Of a stretch of DNA of 64,000 nucleotides, positions 20,763-32,243 are shown piece after piece. Source of the DNA: Planococcus citri (taxonomy: Eukaryota; Arthropoda; Insecta; Hemiptera; Pseudococcidae). The position numbers and the translations under genes were made by a program. The notes under the pieces were generated by a model. It saw only the letters and a program-made list of their open reading frames with translations, was not told the DNA's origin and searched no databases. The DNA lies in assembly GCF_950023065.1 (NCBI RefSeq), contig NC_088678.1, positions 58,062,460-58,126,459 of the forward strand. Reading direction: 5' to 3'. Numbering within the stretch: position 1 is the stretch's first letter; every line of letters begins with the position of its first letter.

Positions 20763-21187
20763 TGTAAAGGTAAATGTGGATTCTAACTTGCCGTCCAAGA
20801 CCGGACAAGTTAGAATGTGGAACAACCGCCCACCCTTCCTAGCCAAAGCTTAGCAAGGTACCTTTAACTAGTATATTACCAAGAAAGAACAACTAATACA
20901 ATTCCATTGTTTATTGGATTAATCGAAGATAAATACAAGGTAATATTTCTAAGTCGTAATACGACACGTTTCGTCAGTGTACAAAGATAAATCGTTGCAC
21001 TTCTGCATGAGATGCGACCAAGACTAAGATAATTTTAGTAATGAGGCCACAGACGTTCGTCTCGTTCGTCCTGCACTCTGTCCGAACTAGTCCGTCCAGA
21101 GTGCGCTGCTACGCAGTGCAGCCTCGACTACAGGGCATAAAGTTCCCTGCTATGGCGAGTACTTTGGGTCCTCGAATACCCTCTACA
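20763..21187 (-). repeat. 5' LTR of the giant retrotransposon
   Basis: 425 bp, same as 4388-4812 except T at 20950 and 21025. It should hold the promoter of the full-length RNA; an AATAAA hexamer is present (plus TTTATT at 20910-20915). No convincing TATA box was picked out. Confidence 0.95.
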
Positions 21188-21191
21188 AGAT
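21188..21191. other. Target-site duplication, right copy (AGAT)
   Basis: Matches 4384-4387, directly after the LTR terminus TACA at 21187. Confidence 0.85.
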
Positions 21192-21640
21192 TTTTGATTG
21201 GACCCCATACACGGCCGAACACCTCTTGGTTTCAATCGATGTGACACATGAAATAGTATGTTTTCGATATTGCTGAACACGAATATAGCCGTATTTTTTC
21301 AAATTGACATCACCCATGGCTCCCAGAACCTCTCCCAATTGGTAAAGACCCTAAAAATTGGTTGGAGGCCGTAGATGGGGTCCAGCCAAAAATCTGACGT
21401 CATATTCGTGTTCAGCGTCACCAAAAACATACTACTTGATGTGTCGTACGAAAAAAACCCTACTTTGAACTTTAACCCCATTTGGGGAGGTACTGGGGGC
21501 CGTGGATGGGGTCCAATCAAAAATCTAACGTCATATTCGTGTTCAGCGTTACCAAAAACATACAATTCGATATATCACAGACCCCAGATTTTTTCGAAAG
21601 TTTTGCCCCAAATTAGGGGTGGGGGAGGGTAGAGAGTGAT
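21192..21640. repeat. Right part of the target foldback repeat
   Basis: Two direct copies of a module (GGGGTCCA.CCAAAAATCT.ACG then CATATTCGTGTTCAGCGT) occur at about 21376-21435 and 21508-21570. A third copy in inverse orientation is what the retrotransposon split (4340-4387 plus 21188-21210), and another inverse piece (GCTGAACACGAATAT) lies at 21272-21288. Before the insertion this was an inverted repeat with arms of roughly 150 bp. Confidence 0.65.
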
Positions 21641-23408
21641 CCTCTAATCGAAGTATCCATTTTTGAAAATGCAACATTTCAGAAAAACTTGGAACTAATC
21701 GCTTACTGCGGGAGTTTTTCAACACTTTACATCAAAGTTTCCAGTTTGAGTTGAATTTCTCAAGTAAAAAGATGAATTTTTGCAAATTTTCTAATTTCTT
21801 TACTTTTTTTTGACGAAAACGTTTATCTAAAATAAAATGTATTTTTCTATCGTAATTCTACGTAATGAATTCAGCCCTCAATAAACCGCGCTCGTATCAT
21901 ATTTCCACTTGAAAAAATTTCACTTCCATGACAACACTGCTGGCAATGCTTTCAAACATTTCGAGTCAATTAGCAGAATAATAAAAAACTAGAAGAGAGA
22001 AAAAAAACGCCGTAGTAATTTTATTATCCATTCACTCGGGCCATTTTTTTCCTGCGTAGCTGAAAACGAGAAGTCGTAAAATGGTATAATTTTAATAAAT
22101 TTGCAAACTCCATTTTCATTTTGAAAATGTAACCTCGCGTCTCGTACTAATAGCTCACTCGCGAGTTCACTTTGACCAATTTTACATTACTTTAACTACA
22201 CGCGAATTTCAGCTGGGAAAAAAAAATCGGTCGCGTCGGGCGTGTTTATAACAGGACGCGAAGTATACGCGGACCGCGGAGTGTACGTAATTTACTCGTC
22301 AAAATCTCAAACAGCGTGTATTTCACCATCAGCGAAATATAAACAAGGCGCTGTACAAAACGAGGCTATTCTAATTTGAAAATTGCGCTCAGCGCTAAAT
22401 TAATTCTACGGGCGACAGCACTCCAATTTTGAAAACTTATCCGTATTAAATCGCTTTGAACTATTCTTGTAAAGTTGAAACGACGCTGCGCTATAGCTCA
22501 TCCTCTGTGTATATATACGCGGTATAGCTTCTTCTATACGCGCGCAAAAGGCACCTCTGCACTAAGAAAATTCTAACGCTTCGAATCTCTGGGTACTTTT
22601 TAAGAAATTTAAAATCTTTTCACAATACTTTTTTGTACACGTTATACTAGGTATATTACATAAAAGCCATCTCGAGACGTTTCGAGATATTTACCCATTA
22701 GCTATACGTATTTTAATTACAATATCGAAGTTTAAATTCCAGATTAATTTAGCGTAGGAAGGTATCTAATAGTTGTATACGCGACGATGAATTGACAAAA
22801 TGAGAAAATAATCGAGTTCGCTCGAAAAAACCCAAGTACAGGTATATTGGTTTTCTTCGTTCGAGCTCGAAGCATAAAGTTTCTCGTTTAAATGAAGAAA
22901 TTCTTCTATTTCAACAGTCCGTTTTATACTTTTTACCTAGTTACTTCTCTTATATACTCCAGATTTCAATAAAAATATTGTTTTTGTTCAACTTCATAAA
23001 TTGTCATTCTGTTCGCTCCTCTTTTCTCGTATATATGTAGCATCGAAGGCGTTAATATTACGTTTAGAACAGAAAAAAAAAATTCCCTGACGTAATTTTA
23101 TATGCTTTTAATATCATCGCGTCTAATTAGGATTTTTGCATTTTTTTTCTCGTTACATTATGGTTAAATATCACGCAACTGGCATACCTATATTTTGCGT
23201 AATATTTTCAACGTCATTTTGTCCGTTGACATTTAAAGCATCTAATTAGTTATACACAAAACGAACGCCCAACACGAACGAAATATTAATTAAGCTTGAA
23301 AATCCTACAGCGTATCGATAAATATCATTATCGATACTATTGGTCAATAATCATCGCCGGTATTTCACAAGTTTTAGTTTCTTGCGAACTTCATTAATAC
23401 ATACCAAC
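21641..23408. other. Host noncoding DNA, no gene seen
   Basis: AT-rich. The part 22190-22560 is somewhat richer in CG-containing words (GTCGCGTCGGGCGTG, GGACGCGAAG) than its surroundings but has no long frame. Confidence 0.55.
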
Positions 23409-23830
23409 AGGGTGTTTAAACTACATAGGACTGGCGTGGCAAAATCGGAAGCCCTAAAGTTGACTCCACAAATCGATTGCCACCATTTTCGAGCCGAACT
23501 GGAATCTCCAGCAGAGGTTGACTACTTTCTAGAAATTTCAAAAATGATCTAGATCGGCTCAAAAAGGTCGACTTTAGGTGGAGAGAGAAATTGTGACTGA
23601 TTTGTTTCAAAAATTGACGGTTTTTGAATTTAAAAAAAATTTGAGATCTCCAACTTGTAGGAAAAATCTTCTTTGATCGATTTGGAATGTCGAAATTATT
23701 GCTTAGAATTGAATAATGCTTTCTGTAGCGATTTGCTGAAGAAAAGTAAACTGTTAATGGAGGCTCCAGATCGGATCGAAAGTTGTGGAAATCGATTTTA
23801 AGGGTTGGCAATAGAACGTCGAAGAAATTT
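23409..23830. repeat. Degenerate inverted repeat (MITE-like)
   Basis: Begins ACAGGGTGTTTAA at 23408 region. The left part (CCACAAATCGATTGCCACC, GAACTGGAATCTCCAGC) is mirrored by the right part (GGAGGCTCCAGATCGG, GGAAATCGATTTTAAGGG) with many mismatches. A related ACAGGGTGTTTAATCGG end is at 38236. Noncoding; boundaries are approximate. Confidence 0.45.
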
Positions 23831-24812
23831 TCAATAGCTTATTGCAAAAATTGACAATTTTGATTTTTTTTCAATTTTAGATTTCCAATTGTAAAAAAAA
23901 ATAATAAAAGTCCAGTCAAATTCACACATATTGCTTTTCATCGAAACAAAACTGAATATTACTGTCTATAATAGGTACAAACTGTTAACGCATGCCAATA
24001 GTTATTTTAAACGGTAAATAAGCAAAGACATTTATTTCAGACCAATGCAACGCATTGGTCTAAGCATAAGTGGTAAAAAGGGTACACTCTGCAAAATATT
24101 TCCATCCCGTCTAACCAGTCAATCCTTGAAAGAAATCCTTTGTAAAACAGGACATTGAACTAAGTATACTCGTATTCGAATTCGTCACCTCGGGAAAACA
24201 ATCTCGTAATCAAAAGAAAGAACTGAAAAACCAAACCAAGACACATATATATGTATGCTTAGAGTATCTAGCATCTTGACATCAGTAGGTGGTCAGCGAA
24301 AGACCGGGATAAAGTTCGCGAATAGGTATACGTAATATTTCATCGATCATCAACATCCCACAAAAAAAGTCCTCGTTGTGTATGTAGTACATAATATGTA
24401 CATAGTTTGTTCAAGACTCCAGTGTGATGTAGGTAGAGCTTAATATGTTTCATAACACCTCATAAGTTGGTACCTTTTTCGGATCGTTCGAGTGGAAAGT
24501 AGCACTTTTTTTATCTACTAGCTCGAATATGAATTTCAATTTCAAAAGGTAATACCTCATTCGTACGAATATTTTTCTATAATTTTCCTTTCTTTTCAAC
24601 ATAAGTATTTTGTTTTTCTCATTTGAAAGAATGTTACCATTGTTTTAACACCATGTAAGATACCTTTTTGTACATATGGAGAAATTAATTCTTCTACCTG
24701 GATGATCTTTCAACGCAACACGAAAGGTATAAGAATTTCAAATACCTACGTACTTTCAAAAAGCTCGTATCACCTTTTTCAAGTATTTGTGGGTAGTACG
24801 AGTAACGAGTAG

Positions 24813-25250
24813 GTATTCGAATAGAAAATATCCCACCCTGTAGATTTTAAATATTTTTCGAAACAAGCGACGGATTTTTTTTAGTAGAAAAATATGTACT
24901 TCGTATAAGGTTTCCTGAGTCGTATTTCTGCAGGTACTGCGATAATGTCTTATTTACACGTGTTTTGATCTTTTATAATACAGCGCGAATTTTTTTCAGA
25001 TGAAAAAAAAACTGTTTCAAGTGGGGCTTTTACGTGTACATATAAGATATTTTTGTGAATAAACTGAGGATATTTTATTTCATTGTGACCCATTCCATGT
25101 ATTCGAATAAAAAATATCACACCCAGATCTTAAATATTTTCCGAAACAAGCGACGGTTTTTTTTTAGTAGAAAAATATGTACTTGTACTTCGTATAAGCT
25201 TTCCGAGTCGTACATATTTCTGCAGGTAAGTACTGATATTGTCTTATTTT
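24813..25250. repeat. Local direct duplication of ~145 bp
   Basis: The unit at about 24813-24955 (ATTCGAATA.AAAATATC, GAAACAAGCGACGG, GTAGAAAAATATGTACTT, TTTCTGCAGGTA) recurs in the same order at about 25100-25250, 285 bp downstream, with scattered changes and a small insertion. No coding potential. Confidence 0.7.
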
Positions 25251-25493
25251 ACTTCGTTGATTTCGAAAAGAATCCATCTACCTGACAAGGAAGCTTTCTA
25301 AACTGGTACTTTACAATTTATAAACGAAACAAAGAACCAAAATTTCAAAAACTTGAGTTCGTTTTGGGATTTTTGGCGAATTTAAAAAAAATGCCAGCTG
25401 CTTCATTGGGAGCAATAATTTCGAACTTTTGTTTGAAACATAATTTTTTTTGAGCAAAGTGTAGGTATTTTTAACAAATTCAGCAGAACTATT

Positions 25494-26212
25494 CATTTTG
25501 TGTTGGAAGTTACTCAGAAAAAATTGTAGCTCCAGAAGGTGGACTTGGAGACCCTCAAAGAGAAGCATTTTTGAAAAAAATCATGTTTTTTTCGCTCTTG
25601 TGTCAATCAAGGAAATTGCTATCAAAATCCCAGACCGGTTTCAGGGTTTTACTGTTGCTTGGGGGAGGGGCCGGGGGTGTTTGAAAATTTGCAAATCGTT
25701 CATTTTTGCATAAATTTGTGTTTTGAAAATCTCTTCTTCGCGAATATTTCGTATCAATTATGCCATATGAAAATATTCAAAGATCATTCCTAAAAGTGGA
25801 AAAATATTTTGGAACGCAACGGTGCCAATTTTTTCGAACATTATTACCAAAATCAAAATATCGAAAAAAAGTCTCAAGTTTCTGGGTATTTTTCTCGTCG
25901 TTTTTTTTTTTTTTTTTTTTTTTTTTTTTGAAATTGGCAATACCGTATGACCAAAAACATGGCACCTCTGCGTTCCAAAATATTTATCCAATTTCGAGAA
26001 TGATATCTTGCAAAATAAAGACTCAATTAATGCGAAATATTTGCGAAAAAAATGTTCCAAACACGAACTGATCCAAAAATAAGCAATACGTAAGTTTTCA
26101 AATGCTCAGTAGAACTCTAAAAAAGGTTTTAGATTGACGGCGATAGCATTTATGGCACCTGCGGAGCTAGAATAATTTTTGAGTAACTTTGAACTCAAAA
26201 TGAAGGTTTCCT
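25494..26212. repeat. Foldback element, family A copy 2
   Basis: Outer arms TCATTTTGTGTTGGAAG... and ...CTTTGAACTCAAAATGAAGG match the family member at 699-1622. Inner arms around GTGCCAATTTTTTCGAAC (25824) and GCAATACCGTATGACC...GGCACC (25938-25968) are also inverse to each other. The loop contains a poly(T) run of about 28 (25902-25929). Confidence 0.55.
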
Positions 26213-28133
26213 TTGAATTCGAACAAAATCCTCCCAGTCAATTTCACAAAATATTGATTTTCATCGAGACAAAAATGAATATTACTGACTTTCTAGAACG
26301 CTTAATAATTGATTTTTTAACCGATAGATTAACCTATTTCTGATATTTTTCACTGATTTTCACGAAAAAAATCAAGACTAAAATGAGACCAACTGTATAT
26401 AGTACACGATGTTTTTCTTTTGCAACTCTAAACCAAGTCACTGGCAAATAATGTAGCCATAACAAAGTATACCATACTTTAACCCCCCCCCCCCCCCTAT
26501 ACCTCTCAATACCTATAACTATAACGATAAAACTGCAATAATAAACGTACAAGGTGGACATAAAATAGGCAAAAAATAACCCTTCCGTTCAAGTTTGCAA
26601 TTATTACGTAGAAAGTTCGACTTGCACGAACCATAATGAATGGATAGGCAGTTTTTTGAATTTATACTTTTTTTACACGTTTAATCTCGGCAGGTAGGTA
26701 TAATAGAGCTCGAAAGTAGCAAACAAAAAAATCGGTATTACAGGTATAATGATATTTTGCATATTTCATACCGCTCGAATATTGCATGTCCGTGGAATCA
26801 ACGTTGAAATAAAGGGGCGAGGTCAGTGCTCTTTCATCGTTTTTTATTCTATCTATTCAACTTTTTCAACTTGATTATTTTCATAGGGTTGCATAAACAA
26901 TGGTAGTTTGACGGAGGATAAGGGTAATTTAAAGACACAAGGTGAACAACCTTCTGTATATGTATGTTTGTGCAGACGACCAAAGACGTACACAAGACTT
27001 GGTATTTTTTCCTGTTTCATGTTCTAGTATACATAACTGTGTCTCCCTGTCTTTTTTGTTGTTGCCTTTTTTCCATAAACGGACACATTATCTTCGTTAT
27101 GATATCCGCGGCCAGTCTAAACGGCACCGTTTAAATTAAAGCTCTCGGTCGGGAACCGGAAATTCTTACTTGAAAGTTTCACGCACGCGATGCCTCTTCT
27201 ATAATATGTAGTATAACATTTAATCCCCTTTTCTATGCACAATTTATGTGAAAAGTCAACATGACTTCGCGGAAAAAATCCCACCTATAGCTGAAATTTT
27301 AAAGAACTCAGCGGTGGAGAAAATTTTCAATTATTCGTCCGCGAACGAGAGACGAGTCGATACGGTTCGAAAAATCTATTCGTTCTTGACATGGCATTGA
27401 GAAAAATGTAGGATATCGCGAAAAACGCGAAGCATTTTAATTCATTTGCTACCAGGAACGCGCGAGCATCCGCAACTGGCCAACGCCAAAGCAAAGGAGG
27501 GAGGCAAAATGCCAAAAAGCCTTTCTCTTTCGTTTGTTCACCGATTGCCAACAATTTCCCGGTATTAAATTTTGACACGGTACACATACAAACTATTCCC
27601 ACGCCACCGAGATTAACACCGATTAATTTATCGAGTAATTGGATAGGTATTGATTTATTTACACGAACGTATTGTGTAGGTATATGGGCTACTAACGTAA
27701 GTACTTCTATACTTACGCAGTCTGTCGATTGTTCTAATTCTCTCCCACAAAAAAACACTTCCATACACAAACAAACGATTCCTTCAGAACATGCACATAT
27801 GTATATACTTTGTACGTCGGTGTAATGCACTTATAGAGTAACTCTAGCGTAAATACCTCATTCTTGGGTTAAGTTAAAACACTCCGCTACACCATGTTGC
27901 TCCGGATTATCCGGTCTTCATGGTAGCATTAAGTTATCTGCGAACACGTGGTTTTTATACAATGTAATACCTACGGGAGAGCGATATCAGATTATTAGAT
28001 AATTTAACGACGACGGCGGCGGCGGTTGTTCCGCCTAAACGGGAAGTGCCGATCGATGATAAAGCTACGCGAGTAGATTTCATAAAATGCCCAGTAAATA
28101 TAATATGTAGTACGAGACGATAAATTAATTATT
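26213..28133. other. Host noncoding DNA
   Basis: Contains a poly(C) run at 26481-26496. Bases 27300-28100 are more complex and less A/T-biased than most of the window, but the 167-codon frame there (minus) has no recognisable motif and no supportive splice context. Confidence 0.5.
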
Positions 28134-28466
28134 ATGAAAATATGTACGAGGCACATCGACATATACGTTACACTCATAGATAGTGGATGGATAAGATACA
28201 AAGTACACATATTCACGCCAGAGCACAATTTTATTGAATTTAATAAATCAACTGTGCGGTATCTTCGACATAGCCACAAGTATTTGTACGATTTGCATCG
28301 TAAATCAATGAATAATAATCTATACCCATCGCGTTATGTGCAACATCCAACTAATTACATTAGAACTGGTAAAAGTGTACAAGTCCTGCACAAGACTGTT
28401 GCAGAGAATTTTAAAACGTTAGATAATCAAGAGCAGGAGAACGATGAACTCGACGAAAAAAATTAA
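28134..28466 (+). CDS. Unrecognised 110-codon ORF, doubtful
   Basis: ATG to TAA, 110 residues, hydrophilic, with an acidic end (NDELDEKN). Unlike most chance frames here it is not made of F/I/K runs, and the surrounding DNA is not a visible repeat. I recognise no family. It could be a terminal exon, a decayed gene fragment or chance. No splice site or promoter supports it. Confidence 0.18.
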   Translation: MKICTRHIDIYVTLIDSGWIRYKVHIFTPEHNFIEFNKSTVRYLRHSHKYLYDLHRKSMNNNLYPSRYVQHPTNYIRTGKSVQVLHKTVAENFKTLDNQEQENDELDEKN

Positions 28467-28815
28467 ATTATTTGACCTCGGCCCGAACCTTTGTCACCTG
28501 CAACTGTAACCCAGTCAATTTGTAAGGAGATAGGCGCACTTATTCTTGCACAAAGCAGGTTTTTTCTGTTTCGACTGCAGTTTAGCTTTTTTTGTTGCTG
28601 GTGCGAGCGAAATTCTCGAAATAAATTTTTATACATAAGTATTCAGTAACAAATAATTCTACGCCAATGATTTTTTTTTGCTCGCTGCAGTCTCAGCTAA
28701 TTTGAGGGGTTTTCACAATTCACCGAATGAACTTCATCAGAACATAATTTTTCAACTCGCAGGTCACAGACATGGTACCTACTCATACGTATTTACATTT
28801 ACATTGGATCATTCC

Positions 28816-29431
28816 ATGCCAAATCGGCGGGTTTTTGCACGATGGGCCTTCCATTTTTTTTAAAAATCAGCTCATGTGTAGATGAGGTCATCAAACGATG
28901 ACAAATTGGTAAAATATCTCAAAAATGCAAAAATTTTCATTTTTTAGGTTTCTGATAATATTTTTGCAATAAGTGCCAAACTTGTAATTTTTTTTTTCTA
29001 GAAAATGAAAAAAAATATCCGTCCAATTTTTTGATATGTTATTCTACATAAAAAGGACTAAAACTGAGAATTTTTTCTGAATTTCAACTCGTGGACATCA
29101 TGGTTATATTCAAATTTTAAGTTTTTAAATCGATTTTCCAAGGTTTTTGAAAGTGGCAACACTGATTTCAACATCATTCGTCAATTATCCTCTCAAAGTA
29201 CTACAATTTGAAAAAAAGTTCAAAATTCTATACCACGTACAACTGGAGCTATTAGCAACTGAAATTTTCCATTTTCGGCCATTTTGGGAAACTTTGAAGC
29301 CCCATTGCTCCGCCAAAAAAAATCGCAAAAATGTCTGGTTTGCGTCATTCGTAATCGTTTGATGACCTCTACACATTATCTGGCTTTTAAAAAAATCGAA
29401 GACATACGTGTAAAAATCCGCCGATTTGGCA
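28816..29431. repeat. MITE-like element, family C copy 1 (~95-bp terminal inverted repeats)
   Basis: Left end TGCCAAATCGGCGG (28817-28830) and right end CCGCCGATTTGGCA (29418-29431) are inverse. The similarity continues inward about 95 bp, including ATGTGTAGATGAGGTCATC against GATGACCTCTACACAT. The interior is noncoding. A second, rearranged member is at 37400-37960. Confidence 0.7.
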
Positions 29432-29939
29432 AAAAAAAAAAGACCGGTTACATTCGCCTTCAATGGCTTACCCTAAAACATCAAAATCGGGAGAAATCAA
29501 CCTACTGGTACATTGGAATCACTTTCATCAAAGTGCCTTCTCCTCTTTTCTGCCCTCGAGACACGTAGATACATCATTTCACAAAATTTCCTTGAAAACC
29601 ATCTCTCACACAGTAGGATGTCCAACAAAACGTACAAATCAAAATGCAGAGTTTTTAAATTTTCTTTTTCAAATTTCAGGACTCGTACTAGAATTTTTCT
29701 AAAAAAAGTAACCGGAGCCACTGAAGTGAAAAGTAACCAAAAAAATTGAAATCCAAAAATGAAATTCGAAGTAAGAGTAAAACAAAATTCAAAATGAGCT
29801 TCAAGGATTAGAATAATCCCTATTACCAAAAATCATCATGCCATAATTATAATCGAATTGAATTCAAATTTTGTTTTCTTAATCAGAAAATATGAAAATT
29901 ACCAAACAAAACATTCTAATTAAGATCTAATTATGAAAC

Positions 29940-30590
29940 TCAACGAGGCTCTGACAATTTCAACAAAAAGCATGGGCTATTTTCCAACTTCGGGCATAAA
30001 AGTGAGACTTTTGAGCAATTTTCGTTCGGAATTTTTTGCAAAAAGTGACAATTTTCGACACAACACTAGTTTTTACCAAATTTTGATATTTTTTTGCAAA
30101 AATACAACTTTCTGGCATTTTTGACAAAAAGACAAGAATTTCTGAAAAATTGGCAGAAAGCGAGACTTTGGCAAGCAAAAGAGAATTTTCGGCGATTTTT
30201 GGTAAAAAAAACAAGATTTTTTAGGAATTTCGATGAAACTAAATGAAATAAATAACGAGGATTTTTAGCAATTTTTGGCAAAAAAAAAGATGGAGAATTT
30301 GTGGAAAAAGGAACCAGCGATTTTCGGTCATTTCTGGTAAAAAGCGAGACTTAGTCTTTAGTTAACTTTTCATTGGAAAAAAATGAGGTTTTTTGAATTT
30401 TCTGACAAAAACGCGACAATTTTTAGCAATTTTAGGCAAGAAACGAGACTTTTTGAAATTTTTATATACGGTGAAACTTCTTGATATTTTTGGCAGAGAG
30501 CGAGATTTTGACAAAAAGCAAGGCTCAAGAAAGACAGCGTATGGCCAGTTGAAAAATAATGAAAAAGTGTACTCAATTTTTCTCTCCATA
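29940..30590. repeat. Degenerate tandem array
   Basis: Repeats of a loose 40-50-bp unit around TTTTTGGCAAAAA(G)CGAGACTTT with variable spacing (for example near 30160, 30210, 30345, 30440 and 30500). Heavily diverged. The several minus-strand frames here are by-products of the repeated unit. Confidence 0.5.
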
Positions 30591-31865
30591 AAGTGGGGCC
30601 AAGATCAAAAAAACTTGAATTTTTAAAAATTGAAAAAATGAAAGAAAAAATTTTGAAAAAGTAACCGAAAGCTGTAAAATTGAATATCTGCGAATTGAAC
30701 TCGTCAATCTAAACGAGAATAGAACAAAATTAATAAACCCTGTATCGTTGAAACAAATAAAAAAACAACGATAAACTTCCACACCTCGATGCACGAAAAT
30801 CGTTCACAATGTACATCGCAAATGGCATAAGTGGCTCAGAAATTCCCCTTTTTGCAAGAGCTTATTCGCGGTAAGCCAAGCACACTTTGTTTTTCGCTGC
30901 TTTTAAAAGAGCGTTAAATCGGAACTAACACGCCGAAGCCGGTAAGAATTACTGGTACATTTCTAATTCTATTATGCAAGCAGGCGTGTTACCACCCCAA
31001 AAACGCAAACGCAACCCCCTAACCGCATCGAAGATTTCGTGCTTATATGCCATTTTTCATGTGCCACGAAACGACGACGCCTAGACTTCGACAATTACTC
31101 ACGGCATCACGACAAACGTCGACTTAGGTATAATTCGATTTAATGATGTAATTAACGCTTTTATCATTTCAAAAAATAGGTAAAGAAAGAAAAAAAAGGC
31201 CAAGAACGAACATAATAATGTACACTACGACAAATTTTAAAACATAAGTAGGAGTTACCTATTTTATAGAGGAATAAAATTTGCCCCCTCTTCTATGCAT
31301 TATAATGAAAAACAACTAGCATTTTTGAACTCGTTGTAGTACCTATACATACATAACTTATAATAGGTATACCCAAGTATTCCTTAATAAATCATTGATA
31401 TTCCGTTGTCCTCCTCGCATAAACATATATTGTATGGTATGAGGTACATGTATTCGCATCATTAACATAAAGGCTTCGGTATAACAATGTAATTTAGACG
31501 GTATCGAAGCAATAAGACAAGCTTTACGTTATTTCTCATTGACAAATGGGTGTAACCTTGCGAACGAAATGTTGGTAATTTATAAAAAGTGTTTGCGTAC
31601 GGAAAATATTAACGTTTCGTATCATATTTACCAGAATGGCTACCTAGAGCGAGAAAATCACCACGTTAATTTTCGCCATCAAATTTTTTTCATCATTTGT
31701 TGAGAAAAAACCTCCCATTTTGCACGATGTTGTAGCGTAATTAGCAGTTTCTACCTTTTTTGTATATTTTCTTCTAAACAGTTACGGAAATAAAGGAGTG
31801 AAAAATGAATTATCAAAATAAATTTCAAGCGTTTCATCCATAAATTGAAAATTCTCAAATTTAAA
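30591..31865. other. Host noncoding DNA, no gene seen
   Basis: AT-rich, no credible frame or RNA gene recognised. Confidence 0.6.
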
Positions 31866-31867
31866 TA

Positions 31868-32241
31868 CAGGGTGGTCCGGATAAGATGTGGAATATTGAA
31901 ACCACGTATTCTACTCATCGAAAGGGACATAGAATTTTTTTGCAAAAAATTCAGAAAATCATCCCTTCACGAGATATGAAAAAAATGAAGAAAAAAACTT
32001 CATTAACTTCGTTTTTTTGAATTTCCAAAAAATTGAAAAATTGATAATTCAGTATCGAATGTGCCAAAAGAAAAAAAAAACTTTGATTTTTATACGTTGA
32101 GTGAGTAGAATTATCCATAATACATAACTGATGAAATTAGAAAAAATTGTATTCATGTTCAAGTACCTTCAACATTTTTTGCTCCAATTGATGAGTAGAA
32201 TACGTGGTTCTAATATTTCACATCCTATTCGGACCACCCTG
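31868..32241. mobile_element. Tc1/mariner-like MITE with TA duplication
   Basis: CAGGGTGGTCCGGATAAGAT on the left and the inverse of CTATTCGGACCACCCTG on the right. The inverted repeats extend about 50 bp (shared CCACGTATTCTACTCAT) and are flanked by TA on both sides (31866-31867 and 32242-32243). 374 bp, no transposase. The CAGGG start plus TA target is the usual signature of Tc1/mariner-derived elements. Confidence 0.8.
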
Positions 32242-32243
32242 TA

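Larger units (their letters stand above)
4388..21187 (-). mobile_element. Giant Ty3/gypsy-like LTR retrotransposon, near-complete
   Basis: The element is 16,800 bp long, bounded by two 425-bp LTRs in direct orientation and an AGAT target duplication. All its genes are on the minus strand: Gag, protease, reverse transcriptase, RNase H, integrase core, a second RNase H, a GPY/F-like module and a spliced accessory gene in the env position. Most Ty3/gypsy elements are 5-8 kb, so this is two to three times the usual size. The two LTRs differ at two positions (C/T at 4575 versus 20950, and 4650 versus 21025), so the insertion is recent. Its base composition is visibly richer in G+C than the flanks. 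Defects in this copy are a nested 809-bp segment (16467-17275) and an in-frame TAG at 15438-15440. Large gypsy-type elements are known from plants (Tat/Ogre) and planarians; I cannot assign this one to a named family. Confidence 0.93.

Noticed and set aside
27327..27830. 167-codon minus-strand frame
   Set aside because: Cysteine-rich but without recognisable motif, splice context or repeats; length is possible by chance in a 64-kb window.
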